From the NCBI RefSeq assembly GCF_007874125.1, contig NZ_CP040128.1, forward strand, positions 1 to 64,000: a DNA stretch of 64,000 bases. Reading direction: 5' to 3'. The number at the start of each line of letters is the position of its first letter. The stretch's first letter is position 1. Shown one piece after another: positions 17,665-27,662 of this stretch. The translations under genes and the position numbers were made by a program. This DNA comes from Noviherbaspirillum sp. UKPF54 (GTDB lineage Bacteria; Pseudomonadota; Gammaproteobacteria; Burkholderiales; Burkholderiaceae_D). The notes beneath the pieces were generated by a model that was not told the DNA's origin, made no database searches, and worked only from the letters and a program-made list of their open reading frames with translations.

Positions 17665-18702
17665 GTGAACCAACGCCCCACCATCGCGGTCACCTGCGGC
17701 GAGCCCGCAGGCATCGGCCCGGAGATTTCCCTGCGCGCGGCCTGGGAGCTGCGCGCCGAGGTCAACAGCGTGCTGATCGGCGACGCCGCGCTGCTGTCGC
17801 TGATCGCCCGCGAGATCGATCCCGCGATCCGCCTGCTTGCCTTGTCGACGCAGGCGCTGCGCAACAGCGGCTTGCCGAATCTGCCGCGCGACCAGATGGC
17901 CGTGATCGATTGTCCTCTGGCTGAGCCGGCGCTGCCGGGCAAGCTCGACAAACGCAACGGCAAGGCGGTGTTGCAGACGCTCGACGTCGCGATCAAGGCT
18001 ACGCTGAACGGGCAGTTCGGCGCCGTCGTCACCGCGCCGCTGCAAAAAAGCACGATCAATGATGCGGGCGTCGCATTTACCGGCCACACCGAGTACTTTG
18101 CCGAGAAAACCGGCACGCCGCAGGTGGTGATGATGCTGGCCGGCGGCACGCCACTGCTGCGCGTGGCACTGGCGACGACGCATCTGCCGCTGAAGGATGT
18201 ACCGGCGGCGATCACTGTCGACAGTCTGGCGCGCACGCTCGATATCGTGCATCGGGATTTGAAGAACAAGTTCGGCATTGCCAATCCGCGCATCCTGGTC
18301 GCCGGTCTCAATCCGCACGCCGGCGAAGGGGGCTATCTCGGTCGCGAGGAAATCGACGTGATCGCGCCGGTGCTGCAGGCGGCGCAGGCGAAGGGGATTG
18401 CCGCAACCGGTCCCTATCCGGCCGATACGCTGTTCCAGCCGAAGTACCTGGAGCAGGCCGATTGCGTGCTGACGATGTACCACGACCAGGGTTTGCCGGT
18501 GTTGAAGCACGCGAGCTTCGGCCGCGGCGTCAACATCACGCTCGGGCTGCCGCTCATCCGCACCTCGGTCGACCACGGCACGGCGCTCGACCTGGCTGCC
18601 GCCGGCCTGGGGCATGCGGATCACGGCAGCATGGTTGAAGCGATCAAGCTTGCGGCCCGGATGGCTGCAGCGTCCAATGCCGCTCGCTCCCCCTCACACT
18701 GA
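17665..18702 (+). CDS. pdxA: 4-hydroxythreonine-4-phosphate dehydrogenase
   Basis: A 345-residue NAD-dependent enzyme of pyridoxal 5'-phosphate synthesis that oxidises and decarboxylates 4-phosphohydroxy-L-threonine. Motifs seen: [12 protein letters not shown] at the N-terminus, [23 protein letters not shown], the metal site [13 protein letters not shown] and [12 protein letters not shown]. Translation appears to start at GTG 17665, two bases after the surA stop, so it probably depends on coupling to surA. The C-terminus is slightly longer than the E. coli protein (329). Confidence 0.95.
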   Translation: MNQRPTIAVTCGEPAGIGPEISLRAAWELRAEVNSVLIGDAALLSLIAREIDPAIRLLALSTQALRNSGLPNLPRDQMAVIDCPLAEPALPGKLDKRNGKAVLQTLDVAIKATLNGQFGAVVTAPLQKSTINDAGVAFTGHTEYFAEKTGTPQVVMMLAGGTPLLRVALATTHLPLKDVPAAITVDSLARTLDIVHRDLKNKFGIANPRILVAGLNPHAGEGGYLGREEIDVIAPVLQAAQAKGIAATGPYPADTLFQPKYLEQADCVLTMYHDQGLPVLKHASFGRGVNITLGLPLIRTSVDHGTALDLAAAGLGHADHGSMVEAIKLAARMAAASNAARSPSH

Positions 18703-18735
18703 CGGAGCGGCAAGCCCTGTCCGCACAAATTAAGA

Positions 18736-19506
18736 ATGAAACATATTCCACGCAAGCGCTTCGGCCAGAACTTCCTGACCGACCAGGGGGTTTTGTACGA
18801 CATCATCCGCGCCATCGATCCGCGGCCCGACGACACGATGGTCGAGATCGGGCCTGGCTTGGCGGCGATGACACGGCTCTTGCTGGAGTCGCTGGCGCGG
18901 CTGCACGTGGTCGAGCTCGACCGCGACCTGGTCGCGCGCCTGCAACGGAATTTCGACCCGGACAAGCTCGTCATTCATGCCGGCGATGCGCTCCAGTTCG
19001 ATTTCGCGTCGATTCCGAGGCCCGAGGGCAAAAAGCTGCGCGTGGTCGGCAACCTGCCTTATAACATCTCCAGCCCGCTCTTGTTCCATCTCGCGCAGAT
19101 CGCGCCCCAGGTGCAGGACCAGCATTTCATGCTGCAAAAGGAAGTGGTCGAGCGCATGGTCGCCGAGCCGGGCGGCAAGGCTTATGGCCGGTTGTCGGTG
19201 ATGCTGCAGTGGCGCTACCACATGGAGCTGCTGTTCGTGGTGCCGCCCACCGCGTTCGATCCGCCGCCGCAGGTCGATTCCGCCATCGTGCGCATGATCC
19301 CGCTGGCGCAGCCGCTGGCATGCGACGCGGGCAAGCTGGAACAGGTGGTCACGAAGGCGTTTTCGCAGCGGCGCAAGGTGTTGCGCAATTGCGTGGCCGG
19401 TATGTTCAGCGAAAACGAACTGATCGATGCTGGCATCAATCCCCAGGCGCGGCCGGAGGAAGTGCCGATGGAGCAATTCGTCGGGCTGGCGAATCGGTTA
19501 CCATAA
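18736..19506 (+). CDS. rsmA: 16S rRNA dimethyladenosine transferase (KsgA)
   Basis: A 256-residue SAM-dependent enzyme that dimethylates A1518 and A1519 near the 3' end of 16S rRNA. The N-terminal [11 protein letters not shown] and the SAM loop [10 protein letters not shown] are present. The catalytic [12 protein letters not shown] (NLPY motif) and the C-terminal rRNA-binding helices with [10 protein letters not shown] are also clear. It is the last gene of the lptD-surA-pdxA-rsmA run, 33 bases after pdxA. Confidence 0.96.
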   Translation: MKHIPRKRFGQNFLTDQGVLYDIIRAIDPRPDDTMVEIGPGLAAMTRLLLESLARLHVVELDRDLVARLQRNFDPDKLVIHAGDALQFDFASIPRPEGKKLRVVGNLPYNISSPLLFHLAQIAPQVQDQHFMLQKEVVERMVAEPGGKAYGRLSVMLQWRYHMELLFVVPPTAFDPPPQVDSAIVRMIPLAQPLACDAGKLEQVVTKAFSQRRKVLRNCVAGMFSENELIDAGINPQARPEEVPMEQFVGLANRLP

Positions 19507-19559
19507 GCCCTAGCGGCATGGCGAAAGTGTCAATGCAGCGCCACATCCCTTGATTTTTC

Positions 19560-19588
19560 TTACTGTTCGGACACTCTGATGCTAGAAT
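19560..19588 (+). promoter_or_regulatory. Candidate sigma-70 promoter of hupB
   Basis: TAGAAT at 19583-19588 is a good -10 box, with TTACTG 17 bases upstream as a weak -35 (19560-19565). It lies 27 bases before the HU start in an AT-rich stretch of the gap. Confidence 0.4.
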
Positions 19589-19615
19589 CCGCGATCCGAC
19601 ACACATGGAGATAGC

Positions 19616-19891
19616 ATGAACAAAACTGAACTGATCGACGCTATTGCAGCCGATTGCGACGTGTCCAAGGCCGTTGCGCAACGCGCTCTCGAATCGTTCG
19701 TCAACAACGTGGTAAAGGCCGTTGCCGACGGCGACACGGTGCAACTGGTTGGCTTCGGCACGTTTGCCGCAGGAAAGCGCGCAGAGCGCACCGGCCGCAA
19801 CCCGCGCACTGGCGAAGAAATCAAGATTGCAGCCGCCAATACGGTGAAATTCTCGGCCGGCAAGGCGTTCAAGGACGCCGTGAACAAGTAA
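19616..19891 (+). CDS. hupB: DNA-binding protein HU
   Basis: A 91-residue histone-like protein. [18 protein letters not shown] is the HU N-terminus, followed by the dimerisation core [20 protein letters not shown]. The DNA-binding arm holds [11 protein letters not shown] with the intercalating proline. It compacts and bends DNA as a dimer. A GGAGA ribosome site precedes the ATG. The gene has its own candidate promoter and a hairpin after it, so it is probably monocistronic and highly expressed. Confidence 0.96.
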   Translation: MNKTELIDAIAADCDVSKAVAQRALESFVNNVVKAVADGDTVQLVGFGTFAAGKRAERTGRNPRTGEEIKIAAANTVKFSAGKAFKDAVNK

Positions 19892-19913
19892 GTTCTCGCA
19901 TCACCCGCATTCC

Positions 19914-19942
19914 AGCGACGGCGCCCGATCGGGCCCGTCGCT
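19914..19942 (+). terminator. GC-rich hairpin after hupB
   Basis: AGCGACGG (19914-19921) pairs with CCGTCGCT (19935-19942), and inside it GCCC pairs with GGGC around GATC, with one bulged C. Only three T follow, so it may be an incomplete terminator or a 3' stabiliser. Confidence 0.55.
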
Positions 19943-19993
19943 CCCGTCTTTCGCGACCTAGCCTTGCCGTAGGCGCCTCAGCAAGCCTGCTTC

Positions 19994-20380
19994 TTACCCT
20001 TTTCGTTCGATCAGCTCGATCTTGTAGCCATCCGGGTCCTGCACGAAGGCGATCACTGTGCTGCCGCCTTTTACCGGGCCGGCCTCGCGCGTGACCGTGC
20101 CGCCTTGCGCCTTGACGCTCTCGCAGGTTTGGTACGCATCCTCCACGGCGATGGCGATATGGCCGTAGGCTGTGCCGAGCTCGTACTGCGCCACGCCGTA
20201 GTTATAGGTCAGCTCCAGTTCCGTATGCTCCGGATTGGTGCCGTAGCCGACGAAGGCCAGCGTGTATTTCTGTTCCGGGCGATCGGTGGTGCGCAGCAGT
20301 TTCATGCCGAGTACCTTGGTGTAAAAATCGATCGAGCGCTGCAGGTCGCCGACCCGCAGCATGGTGTGCAGTATGCGCAT
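19994..20380 (-). CDS. gloA: Lactoylglutathione lyase (glyoxalase I)
   Basis: A 128-residue enzyme that isomerises the hemithioacetal of methylglyoxal and glutathione. [40 protein letters not shown], the metal-binding ELELTYNYG and AYGHIAIAV, and [11 protein letters not shown] match nickel-type GloA closely. Metal ligands His6, Glu57, His75 and Glu123 are at the family positions. The start is ATG 20380 with an AAAGGA ribosome site. It lies downstream of the metallopeptidase gene on the same strand. Confidence 0.95.
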   Translation of the reverse strand: MRILHTMLRVGDLQRSIDFYTKVLGMKLLRTTDRPEQKYTLAFVGYGTNPEHTELELTYNYGVAQYELGTAYGHIAIAVEDAYQTCESVKAQGGTVTREAGPVKGGSTVIAFVQDPDGYKIELIERKG

Positions 20381-20409
20381 GCTGGTTTCCTTTCGTGAAC
20401 GCCGGTTGC

Positions 20410-21333
20410 TCAAAATTCCGGCAGGGTATCCGGGCCGCTCGTGCGCAATGTACGCCTGGCCGCCTCGAACTCGGGAAATATGGATTGTACGGTAGCCCAG
20501 AAGCGCGGGCTGTGGTTCATTTCGCGCAAGTGGGACAGCTCGTGCGCGATCACGTAGTCGATCATCGGCAGCGCGAAGTGGATCAGCCGCCAGTTAAGCC
20601 TAATCCTGCCGTCCGCAGTGCATGAACCCCATTGCATGGTCGCCGACGACAGCGCGAACGCGCGGTAGGTGACGCCAAGCCTGCCGGCATAGACGGGCAG
20701 GCGTTCGGCGAAGACGCGCCGGGCTTCCTGCTGCAGCCAGCCCTGCACGCGGTCCTTGAGCTGCTGCTCGCTCGCGTCCGGCGGCAGGCTCACCATCAGT
20801 TCGCGCGTGCCGGCGCTATAGGCGACACCGGCGGCCTGCGCGGCAAGGATACGCAAGGTGATCTGCTCGCCGAAATAGGGCAGGGCGGCGCCGTCGCGCC
20901 ATTGCATGTGGGGCTGCAGGCGGCGTGCCGAACGCTCCCGCCGTTCGCTGAGTTTGGCGAAGATCCAGCGCCGCTTTTCGTGAATGGCGCTTTCGATTTC
21001 CGCCAGCGGCACCCAGCGCGGCGCGGTGATGCGCAGGCCATCTTCATCGATCAGAAAGCCGATCGAGCGGCGCTTGGAGCGCAGCAGGCGGTATTCGAGC
21101 ACATGCTCGCCGACCCGGATATGGCGTTTTGCACGTGCCGGTGTCTGGGACGAGGGCGTGCCGGGAGAAGGCTCCAGCTCCAACGGCTCGCGCGCCGGCC
21201 GGAAGGGCTCGCCTGACGCAGGGGGGGCTGCCTGCTTGTCGACGGCCGGCAGCGGCTGAGTTTCAGGTGAAAAAAAATCGAGCTGCAGCGTGAGCTGCTG
21301 CGGATCAGGCGGAGTCTGGCGACGCAGCTTCAA
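20410..21333 (-). CDS. M48-like metallopeptidase of the YgjP/WLM group (DUF45)
   Basis: A 307-residue protein. The first 70 residues are Pro/Gln/Ala-rich and likely disordered. The YgjP-like domain follows: [16 protein letters not shown], then [19 protein letters not shown]. The zinc-binding site is [16 protein letters not shown], where HExxH plus the downstream His/Phe region are diagnostic. The domain is predicted to be a zinc-dependent cytosolic protease; its substrates are not known. The start overlaps the end of plsC by 29 bases, indicating one transcript. Confidence 0.85.
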   Translation of the reverse strand: MKLRRQTPPDPQQLTLQLDFFSPETQPLPAVDKQAAPPASGEPFRPAREPLELEPSPGTPSSQTPARAKRHIRVGEHVLEYRLLRSKRRSIGFLIDEDGLRITAPRWVPLAEIESAIHEKRRWIFAKLSERRERSARRLQPHMQWRDGAALPYFGEQITLRILAAQAAGVAYSAGTRELMVSLPPDASEQQLKDRVQGWLQQEARRVFAERLPVYAGRLGVTYRAFALSSATMQWGSCTADGRIRLNWRLIHFALPMIDYVIAHELSHLREMNHSPRFWATVQSIFPEFEAARRTLRTSGPDTLPEF

Positions 21334-22090
21334 GGGTGTTGGGGATGGAGCTTTTGGAGTAAATGCCGGGCGAGGAAATGACGCGCATCTCCGATTCTAT
21401 CCAATTTTCCACTTCCTGGATCAACGCCTGTTGCGTCTTTCCTTCTGGTGAAATCGGTTTGCCAATCGAGACCGTGATCAGGCCCGGCTTCTTGATGAAG
21501 GAGTTCTTCGGCCAGCACTCGCCGGCATTCATCGCAATCGGCACCACCACGGTGTTGGTCTCGATTGCCAGGCGCGCACCGCCGGCCTTGTACTTGCCCT
21601 GTTTGCCGACATACGAGCGGGTCCCTTCGGGGAACATGATGATCCATTGGCCGCCCGCCAGGCGCTTGCGGCCGTGCGCGACGACCTGCGCGAACGCGTC
21701 CCGCGTCTTGCTGCGGTCGATCGGAATCATGCGCATCAATGCGATGGCCCAACCGAAAAATGGAATGTACAGCAGTTCCTTCTTGAACACATAGACCAGC
21801 GGGCGCGGCATCGCGTACAGGAAGAAAATCGTTTCCCAGGCCGACTGGTGTTTCGACAGCAGGATGACCGGCGAATCCGGCAGGTTGTCGTAACCCTTGA
21901 ACTGGTAGCGGATGCCGCACACGACCTTGGCGGCCCAGATCACGAAGCGGTTCCAGAAGCTGGTCAGAAAATAGCGCTGGTTATAGGGCAGCGGCGCGAA
22001 CAGAAAGCATATCGGCGCCCAGATGATGGTAGCGACCACCATCAGCAGCACGAATACGAGCGAACGCAGGAACAGGATAAAACGTGACAT
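21305..22090 (-). CDS. plsC: 1-acyl-sn-glycerol-3-phosphate acyltransferase
   Basis: A 261-residue inner-membrane enzyme that acylates lysophosphatidic acid to phosphatidic acid. An N-terminal membrane helix (about 5-32) is followed by the acyltransferase motifs: block I SKHQSAWE (an HX4E variant of HX4D) and block III FPEGTRS. Block IV-like VVVPIAMNAGECW follows. The start is ATG 22090; a longer frame to 22150 was not used. It lies 34 bases downstream of gmhB and overlaps the metallopeptidase gene, consistent with a long minus-strand operon from miaB to gloA. Confidence 0.92.
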   Translation of the reverse strand: MSRFILFLRSLVFVLLMVVATIIWAPICFLFAPLPYNQRYFLTSFWNRFVIWAAKVVCGIRYQFKGYDNLPDSPVILLSKHQSAWETIFFLYAMPRPLVYVFKKELLYIPFFGWAIALMRMIPIDRSKTRDAFAQVVAHGRKRLAGGQWIIMFPEGTRSYVGKQGKYKAGGARLAIETNTVVVPIAMNAGECWPKNSFIKKPGLITVSIGKPISPEGKTQQALIQEVENWIESEMRVISSPGIYSKSSIPNTLEAASPDSA

Positions 22091-22124
22091 TGGGTCTCCA
22101 GAGGTTGGGCGGCGGGTGCGCGGC

Positions 22125-22685
22125 TTATGCCGCGGCGGCCACTTCGGCATTCGTTTTTAACAGATGGTCGACGAACGCGGCCAGGTCGGCATGGACCGTG
22201 GTCCCGGGCGGCAGGCCACCCTTGGCGAGCGTCTTTTCGCCCTTGCCGGTCCTTACCAGGTAAGGCGTGCAGCCGACGATGAAACCGGCCTGCAGGTCGC
22301 GCAGCGAATCGCCCACGGTCGGCACGCCTTTCAGGCTGACGTCGAAGCGCTTGGCGATTTCTTGGAGCAAGCCCGGCTTGGGCTTGCGGCAGTCGCAGTT
22401 GTCATCGGCGGCATGCGGGCAAAAGAAGATCGCGCCGATATCGGCGCCGACCTGTCTTGCGGCCTGATGCAGTTTCTGGTGGATCGCGTTCAGGGTGATG
22501 ATGTTGAACAGCCCGCGCGCGACGCCGGACTGGTTGGTCGCCACCACCACGCGGTAGCCGGCCTGATTCAGGCGCGCGATCGCCTCCAGCGATCCCGGGA
22601 TCGGAATCCACTCGTCCGGCGACTTGATGAAGTTGTCGGAATCGTGGTTGATGACGCCGTCGCGATCGAGAATGATCAGCTTCAT
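22125..22685 (-). CDS. gmhB: D-glycero-beta-D-manno-heptose-1,7-bisphosphate 7-phosphatase
   Basis: A 186-residue HAD-family phosphatase for the ADP-heptose precursor of LPS inner core. It begins MKLIILDRDGVINHDSDNF with the DxDGV(I)N nucleophile motif. ATNQSGVARG is motif II and RKPKPG is motif III. The cysteine/histidine cluster CPHAADDNCDC is the structural zinc site typical of GmhB. It is followed by plsC and preceded by glyS on the same strand. Confidence 0.94.
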   Translation of the reverse strand: MKLIILDRDGVINHDSDNFIKSPDEWIPIPGSLEAIARLNQAGYRVVVATNQSGVARGLFNIITLNAIHQKLHQAARQVGADIGAIFFCPHAADDNCDCRKPKPGLLQEIAKRFDVSLKGVPTVGDSLRDLQAGFIVGCTPYLVRTGKGEKTLAKGGLPPGTTVHADLAAFVDHLLKTNAEVAAAA

Positions 22686-22728
22686 GCTCAGTCCAGTTTC
22701 GTACTTGGTTTCGTACTCAGTTTCTTAT

Positions 22729-24813
22729 TCACGCAGCCAGTTTCGAGATGTCGGCCACCTGGTTCATCATGCCGTGCAGGTCGGAAAGCAGTGCGATGCG
22801 ATTGTTGCGCAGTTCCAGGTCGTCGGCCATCACCATCACGTCGTTGAAGAAGGCGTCGACGTCGTTGCGCAGGTGTGCGAGCGACTTGAGCGTGCCGGTG
22901 TAGTCGCCCTTGGCGAAGGCGGCATCGACCTGCGGCTTCAGTTGCACCATCGCGGCATACAGGCGCTCTTCCGCCACTTCCTTCAACAATGCCGGCTGCA
23001 CCGCGGCGCGGGCGCCTTCGCTCTTCTTGAGGATGTTGGTGATGCGCTTGTTGGCGGCGGCCAGCGATTCGGCTTCCGGCAATGCGGCGAACGAGTGCAC
23101 CGCATCGAGGCGCTCGATGATGTTGTCGAGGCGATCAGGGTTCTGCGCGACGACCGCCTCGATTTCGTTTTGCGTATAGCCGCGCTCGCGCAGCAGGCCG
23201 CGCAAGCGGTCGAGCATGAAGGCGGTGATTTCCGCGGTCGCGTCCTTGAAATTGGCGTTGCCGGTGAATAGCTGCGCCGCATCCTGAAGCAAGCCGTTCA
23301 GCGACAGCGGCAGGCGTTTTTCCACCAGCATGCGCAGCACGCCCAAGGCATGGCGACGCAGCGCGAACGGATCCTTGTCGCCGGTCGGCTGCAAGCCGAT
23401 GCCCCAGATGCCCACCAGCGTTTCCAGCTTGTCGGCCAGCGCCACCACCGTGCCGGTGGCAGTCGACGGCAGCGCATCGCCGGCGAAGCGCGGCTGGTAA
23501 TGTTCGGACGCGGCCAGCGCGACTTCTGCCGGCTCGCCGTCGTGGCGCGCGTAATAAGTGCCCATGATGCCCTGCAGCTCGGGGAACTCGCCGACCATGT
23601 CGGTCAGCAAGTCTGCCTTCGCCAGCAGCGCTCCGCGTTCGGCCAGCGCCACATCCGCGTTCAACGTCTGGGCAATCTTGCCGGCCAGCGTCTTTACGCG
23701 CTCGGTGCGTTGCGCCTGGGTGCCAAGCTTGTTGTGGTAGACCACGTTGGCTAGGCCGGGCAGGCGGTCTGCCAGCTTCTTTTTCTTGTCCTGCTCGAAG
23801 AAGAATTTCGCGTCGGACAGGCGCGGACGCACCACGCGCTCGTTGCCGCCGATGATGTGCTGCGGGTCGGCCGTTTCCAGGTTCGACACGATCAAAAAGC
23901 GCGAGCGCAGGCGATTGCCTGCATCGGTCAGCGCGAAGTACTTCTGGTTGGTCTGCATCGTGAGGATCAGGCATTCCTGCGGCACCGACAGGAAGGATTC
24001 CTCGAAATTGCATTCGTAGACGACCGGCCATTCAACCAGAGCCGTGACTTCGTCCAGGAGCGATTCCGGCATCAATACCTTGTCGTGGGCGGCCTTGTCG
24101 AGCAGCGCGGCGCGGATGCGTTCCTTGCGGTCGGCCACCGAGGCGATGACCTTGCCGTGCACTTCCAGCGTTTCCGCATAGGCATCGGCATGCGGCACAT
24201 CCAGTTCGCCTTGCGCAAGGAAACGGTGACCCAGCGTGACGCGGCCAGCGGTGAGGCCGAGAACAGCAACCGGCACCACGTCGCCACCGTGCAGCGCGAT
24301 CAGCTTGTGCGCCGGGCGCACGAATTGCACCGTGGTCCCGTCCGGGCGCTGGTAGCTCATCAGCTTCGGGATCGGCAGCTTCGGAAGCGTTTCTTCCAGC
24401 GCCGCCTGCAGGCCAGCGTGCAGGGTCGAGCCGGGCGCGGTGTAGGTATAGAAAAAGCTTTCCGCCTTGCCGTCGGAGGCGCGCTCCAGGTCGCTGATCT
24501 TCAGGTCGGGAAAGCCGAGCGCGGCGAGCTTCTTCGCCAGCGGTGCGGCCGGATTGCCTTCCTTGTCGAGCGCCACCGCAACTGGCAGCACTTTTTCGCG
24601 AATCGATTTATCCGGTGAGGTTGCGCGTACCTTGCTGATCGACACCGCCAGCCGGCGCGGCGTCGCGTAGGCGGTGGCGACGGCGTCGGCTTCGACGAAA
24701 TCGCGCGACTTCAAGCCATTCAAAATGCCGGCGGCAAAGGCGTCGCCCAGCTTGGCGAGCGCTTTCGGCGGGAGTTCTTCGGTGAGCAGTTCGACTAACA
24801 GTGTTTGGTTCAT
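22729..24813 (-). CDS. glyS: Glycine-tRNA ligase beta subunit
   Basis: A 694-residue subunit of the heterotetrameric glycyl-tRNA synthetase (E. coli 689). It begins [19 protein letters not shown], the conserved GlyS opening (VELxTEELPPK). Internal matches include QKYFAL, FLIVSN and [16 protein letters not shown]. The C-terminal HD-like and anticodon-binding regions contain [17 protein letters not shown]. It binds tRNA-Gly while GlyQ carries the catalytic site. It follows glyQ with a 98-base gap holding a palindromic repeat pair. Confidence 0.96.
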   Translation of the reverse strand: MNQTLLVELLTEELPPKALAKLGDAFAAGILNGLKSRDFVEADAVATAYATPRRLAVSISKVRATSPDKSIREKVLPVAVALDKEGNPAAPLAKKLAALGFPDLKISDLERASDGKAESFFYTYTAPGSTLHAGLQAALEETLPKLPIPKLMSYQRPDGTTVQFVRPAHKLIALHGGDVVPVAVLGLTAGRVTLGHRFLAQGELDVPHADAYAETLEVHGKVIASVADRKERIRAALLDKAAHDKVLMPESLLDEVTALVEWPVVYECNFEESFLSVPQECLILTMQTNQKYFALTDAGNRLRSRFLIVSNLETADPQHIIGGNERVVRPRLSDAKFFFEQDKKKKLADRLPGLANVVYHNKLGTQAQRTERVKTLAGKIAQTLNADVALAERGALLAKADLLTDMVGEFPELQGIMGTYYARHDGEPAEVALAASEHYQPRFAGDALPSTATGTVVALADKLETLVGIWGIGLQPTGDKDPFALRRHALGVLRMLVEKRLPLSLNGLLQDAAQLFTGNANFKDATAEITAFMLDRLRGLLRERGYTQNEIEAVVAQNPDRLDNIIERLDAVHSFAALPEAESLAAANKRITNILKKSEGARAAVQPALLKEVAEERLYAAMVQLKPQVDAAFAKGDYTGTLKSLAHLRNDVDAFFNDVMVMADDLELRNNRIALLSDLHGMMNQVADISKLAA

Positions 24814-24834
24814 GTTCTTTTATCGCTGTCATTC

Positions 24835-24910
24835 CCGCGAAGGCGGGAATCCAGTGGCTTGGTTAGATTGATCAACGGCGCTGGAGCCCCCGCCTGGGCG
24901 GGGACGACAA
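24835..24910. repeat. REP-like palindromic doublet between glyQ and glyS
   Basis: Two hairpins lie in inverted orientation. TGTCATTCCCGCGAAGGCGG begins at 24837 and ends near 24853. CCCCCGCCTGGGCGGGG lies at about 24887-24903, followed by ACGACA. The outer ends (TGTC and GACA) also pair, so the whole can fold as a cruciform. The second half matches the repeat at 27568-27600. The layout resembles the paired REP/BIME elements scattered between genes in many proteobacteria. Confidence 0.75.
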
Positions 24911-24911
24911 G

Positions 24912-25823
24912 TTAAGCGGCAACGCGCACGTCGCCGCACATCGGGAAACCCAGCTTCTCGCGCGACTCGTAATAGGCTTGCGCCACGGCGCGCGACAGGT
25001 TGCGGATGCGGCCGATATAGGCTGCGCGTTCGGTCACCGAAATGGCGCCGCGCGCGTCGAGCAGGTTGAAGGTGTGCGCCGCCTTCAGGATCATTTCGTA
25101 GGCCGGCAACGCCAGCGGCACTTCCAGCAGGCGCTTGGCTTCCGCTTCGTAATTGGAAAACAGCGAGAACAGGAATTCGGTATTCGAATGCTCGAAGTTG
25201 AAGGTCGACTGCTCGACTTCGTTCTGATGGAACACGTCGCCGTAGGTCAGTCGCTTGGTCACGCCATGTTCTTCCCACTCGGTCCACACCAGGTCGTAGA
25301 CGTTTTCCACGCCTTGCAGATACATCGCCAGGCGCTCGATGCCGTAAGTGATCTCGCCCAGCACCGGCTTGCAGTCAAGGCCGCCGACTTGCTGGAAATA
25401 GGTGAACTGCGTGACTTCCATGCCATTTAGCCACACTTCCCAGCCGAGGCCCCACGCGCCCAGTGTCGGGTTTTCCCAGTCATCCTCGACGAAGCGCACA
25501 TCGTTTTGCTTCAGATTCAAGCCCAGCGCTTCCAGCGAGCCGAGATACAGGTCGAGGATGTTTTCCGGGGCCGGCTTCAATACCACCTGATACTGGTAAT
25601 AATGCTGCATGCGGTTCGGATTCTCTCCGTAGCGGCCATCCTTCGGACGGCGCGACGGCTGCACATAGGCGGCGCGCCACGGTTCCGGCCCGATGGCGCG
25701 CAGGAAGGTCGCAGTATGCGAGGTGCCGGCGCCGACTTCCATGTCGTACGGCTGCAGCAGCGCGCATCCTTGCGCATCCCAGTACTCTTGCAGCTTGAGA
25801 ATGACTTGTTGAAATGTGAGCAT
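24912..25823 (-). CDS. glyQ: Glycine-tRNA ligase alpha subunit
   Basis: A 303-residue catalytic subunit, the same length as the E. coli protein. [20 protein letters not shown] at the start, [19 protein letters not shown] and [20 protein letters not shown] are class II synthetase motifs of GlyQ. It activates glycine with ATP. A good GGAAAGG ribosome site precedes the ATG. It lies upstream of glyS on the same strand. Confidence 0.97.
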   Translation of the reverse strand: MLTFQQVILKLQEYWDAQGCALLQPYDMEVGAGTSHTATFLRAIGPEPWRAAYVQPSRRPKDGRYGENPNRMQHYYQYQVVLKPAPENILDLYLGSLEALGLNLKQNDVRFVEDDWENPTLGAWGLGWEVWLNGMEVTQFTYFQQVGGLDCKPVLGEITYGIERLAMYLQGVENVYDLVWTEWEEHGVTKRLTYGDVFHQNEVEQSTFNFEHSNTEFLFSLFSNYEAEAKRLLEVPLALPAYEMILKAAHTFNLLDARGAISVTERAAYIGRIRNLSRAVAQAYYESREKLGFPMCGDVRVAA

Positions 25824-25907
25824 CGTCTGGTTGCCTTTCCGTCCGGCGAAATATTGTTTTTGGCCTGGACGAAAGTTAATGAGGGAAATTCGCCAAAACC
25901 CTAGATT

Positions 25908-27464
25908 TTAACGGTTTTTATGGGGGTTATGCGGATTGTTACGCCGGCTGCGGTACATGGCCCAGGCGGTCGCGAGGAGCGCAATACACAGTATGACCGT
26001 CAAGGTATTGCCATAAAGACAGTATGGCGTCAGGCCGTCGTAACCTTGGACGTTTGCGCTCAAGATGCCGCGTTCAAATGGTTGCAATCTCGCAACGATT
26101 TGCCCTCGAGCATCGATAACGGCGGTCGCGCCCGTATTGGTTGCGCGCAGCATCGGGCGCCCGGTTTCAAGAGCGCGCATTTGCGAAATCTGCAAATGCT
26201 GTGGCAACGCGATGGAATCGCCGAACCAAGCGATATTCGAAAGATTCAGTAGGATCGTCGCTTGCGGAATTTTTTCCGCCTGTCCTGCGCGCAGTTGCGC
26301 GGCGATTTCTTCGCCAAACAAGTCTTCGTAGCAGATATTCGGCAGAATGCGCTGGTCGCGCACCGCGAACGGCGCCTGCAGCAAGGCGCCACGCGTGAAA
26401 TCACCGAGGGGAATATGCATCATGTCGACGAACCAGCGAGCCCCCAACGGGATGAACTCGCCGAAAGGCACCAGATGATGCTTGTCGTAGCGGTATGGGG
26501 CGGCTGCGGACGGCGACAGACCGATCATGCTGTTGGCGTATTGCATGGGGCCATCCATGACCGGGATGCCGAGTGCGATATGGCTATCCGACGTGCGGGC
26601 AAATTCTTTCAATTTGCCCAAGTAGTCCGGCGGCAATTGGCTCGATAGCAGTGGAATCGCGGTCTCCGGCGTGGAGATCAAATCCGCCCGCTGCGTGGTA
26701 ATCATGTCGTAATACAGCGCCAATGTCGCTTCGATATGTTCGGGCGCGAACTTCATTTCCTGCGGAACGTTACCTTGAAGTAGGCGTACCGAAATCGGCT
26801 GGCCATGCGGTATTGTCCAGGAAACGCTTTTCAGGCCCAGCCCGGTGACGCAAAGCGCCGCCGCCAGCAGTACGGGTAGTCTTTTTGCCGGCAGCAGTGC
26901 CAGGCAGCCGGCAATGATGCCCGCAATCAGTGCCAATCCGTACACGCCGAGGACCGGAGCAAAGCCCGCCAGCGGCCCCATACTGTGCGCGTAGCCGGAA
27001 CTTACCCATGGAAAGCCGGTAAAGATCCAGCCGCGCGTCCATTCGGCCAAGGCCCACAGCGGCGGAAAGACCAGAAGCAGCGCTGCACCCGCGCCGAGCG
27101 ACCAGCGCCGTTTCAGCCATGCCGCGCTGCCCAGCGCCATGGCTGCCAGCGCGCTCAGCAAGAGCGCCAGCGCGGCGACGGCGAGCGCCGCCATCCATCC
27201 GGGCATGCCACCATAGCGGTGCATGCTGATGTACAGCCAGTGCGTGCCGGCGGCCAGCCAGCCGAAGCCGTAGGCCCAGCCAACCAGCGCGCCGCGCCAT
27301 GCAGAGCCCTGTGCCAGCGCCAGCCGGAAAGCAAAGGCCAGCCCCAGGATCTGCAATGGCCACAGGCCAAAGGGTGCGAATGCGAATACATTCAGCGCTC
27401 CCGCGATCAATGCAGCCAGCAGGTACAGGGAGGAAGTCGGGGCGGGCAGGGAAGATTTTTTCAC
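25908..27464 (-). CDS. lnt: Apolipoprotein N-acyltransferase
   Basis: About 518 residues. Six or more membrane helices fill the first 220 residues, then the periplasmic carbon-nitrogen hydrolase domain carries the Glu-Lys-Cys triad. These residues sit in STPETAIPLL (Glu), RYDKHHLVPFGEFIPLG (Lys) and PNICYEDLFGEE (Cys). It adds the third acyl chain to lipoproteins at the inner membrane. The start is set at GTG 27464 (VKKSSLPAPTSS). A longer frame to 27596 reads through a REP-like repeat and is not credible, but GTG 27464 also lacks a strong ribosome site, so the start is uncertain. Confidence 0.9.
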   Translation of the reverse strand: MKKSSLPAPTSSLYLLAALIAGALNVFAFAPFGLWPLQILGLAFAFRLALAQGSAWRGALVGWAYGFGWLAAGTHWLYISMHRYGGMPGWMAALAVAALALLLSALAAMALGSAAWLKRRWSLGAGAALLLVFPPLWALAEWTRGWIFTGFPWVSSGYAHSMGPLAGFAPVLGVYGLALIAGIIAGCLALLPAKRLPVLLAAALCVTGLGLKSVSWTIPHGQPISVRLLQGNVPQEMKFAPEHIEATLALYYDMITTQRADLISTPETAIPLLSSQLPPDYLGKLKEFARTSDSHIALGIPVMDGPMQYANSMIGLSPSAAAPYRYDKHHLVPFGEFIPLGARWFVDMMHIPLGDFTRGALLQAPFAVRDQRILPNICYEDLFGEEIAAQLRAGQAEKIPQATILLNLSNIAWFGDSIALPQHLQISQMRALETGRPMLRATNTGATAVIDARGQIVARLQPFERGILSANVQGYDGLTPYCLYGNTLTVILCIALLATAWAMYRSRRNNPHNPHKNR

Positions 27465-27567
27465 AGGATATTTTTGAGCCAAGGCTGAAGACCGCCATTG
27501 TCTCGCATGCTCCCGCAGCACGTCGCTTGCGGGAAAATCATCTGTCCAGGGGACCGATCGGCGCAGC

Positions 27568-27600
27568 ATGGATTCCCGCCTGCGCGGGAACGACAAGTGG
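27568..27600. repeat. Single REP-like palindrome between corC and lnt
   Basis: TTCCCGCCTGCGCGGGAA (27573-27590) is a hairpin followed by CGACAAG. It matches the right half of the repeat pair at 24835-24910 in sequence and orientation. It lies in the 198-base gap before lnt and explains the false N-terminal extension of that frame. Confidence 0.7.
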
Positions 27601-27662
27601 GCGGCGACGACCGAGCAATATCAAATGCCTGGTGTCGCCGCGGCATCGCGGTACGTTTGTTA

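Noticed and set aside
27465..27596. N-terminal extension of Lnt starting with SFPRRRES
   Set aside because: This segment is the translation of the REP-like repeat and its flank, not part of the enzyme. The family starts near the first membrane helix.
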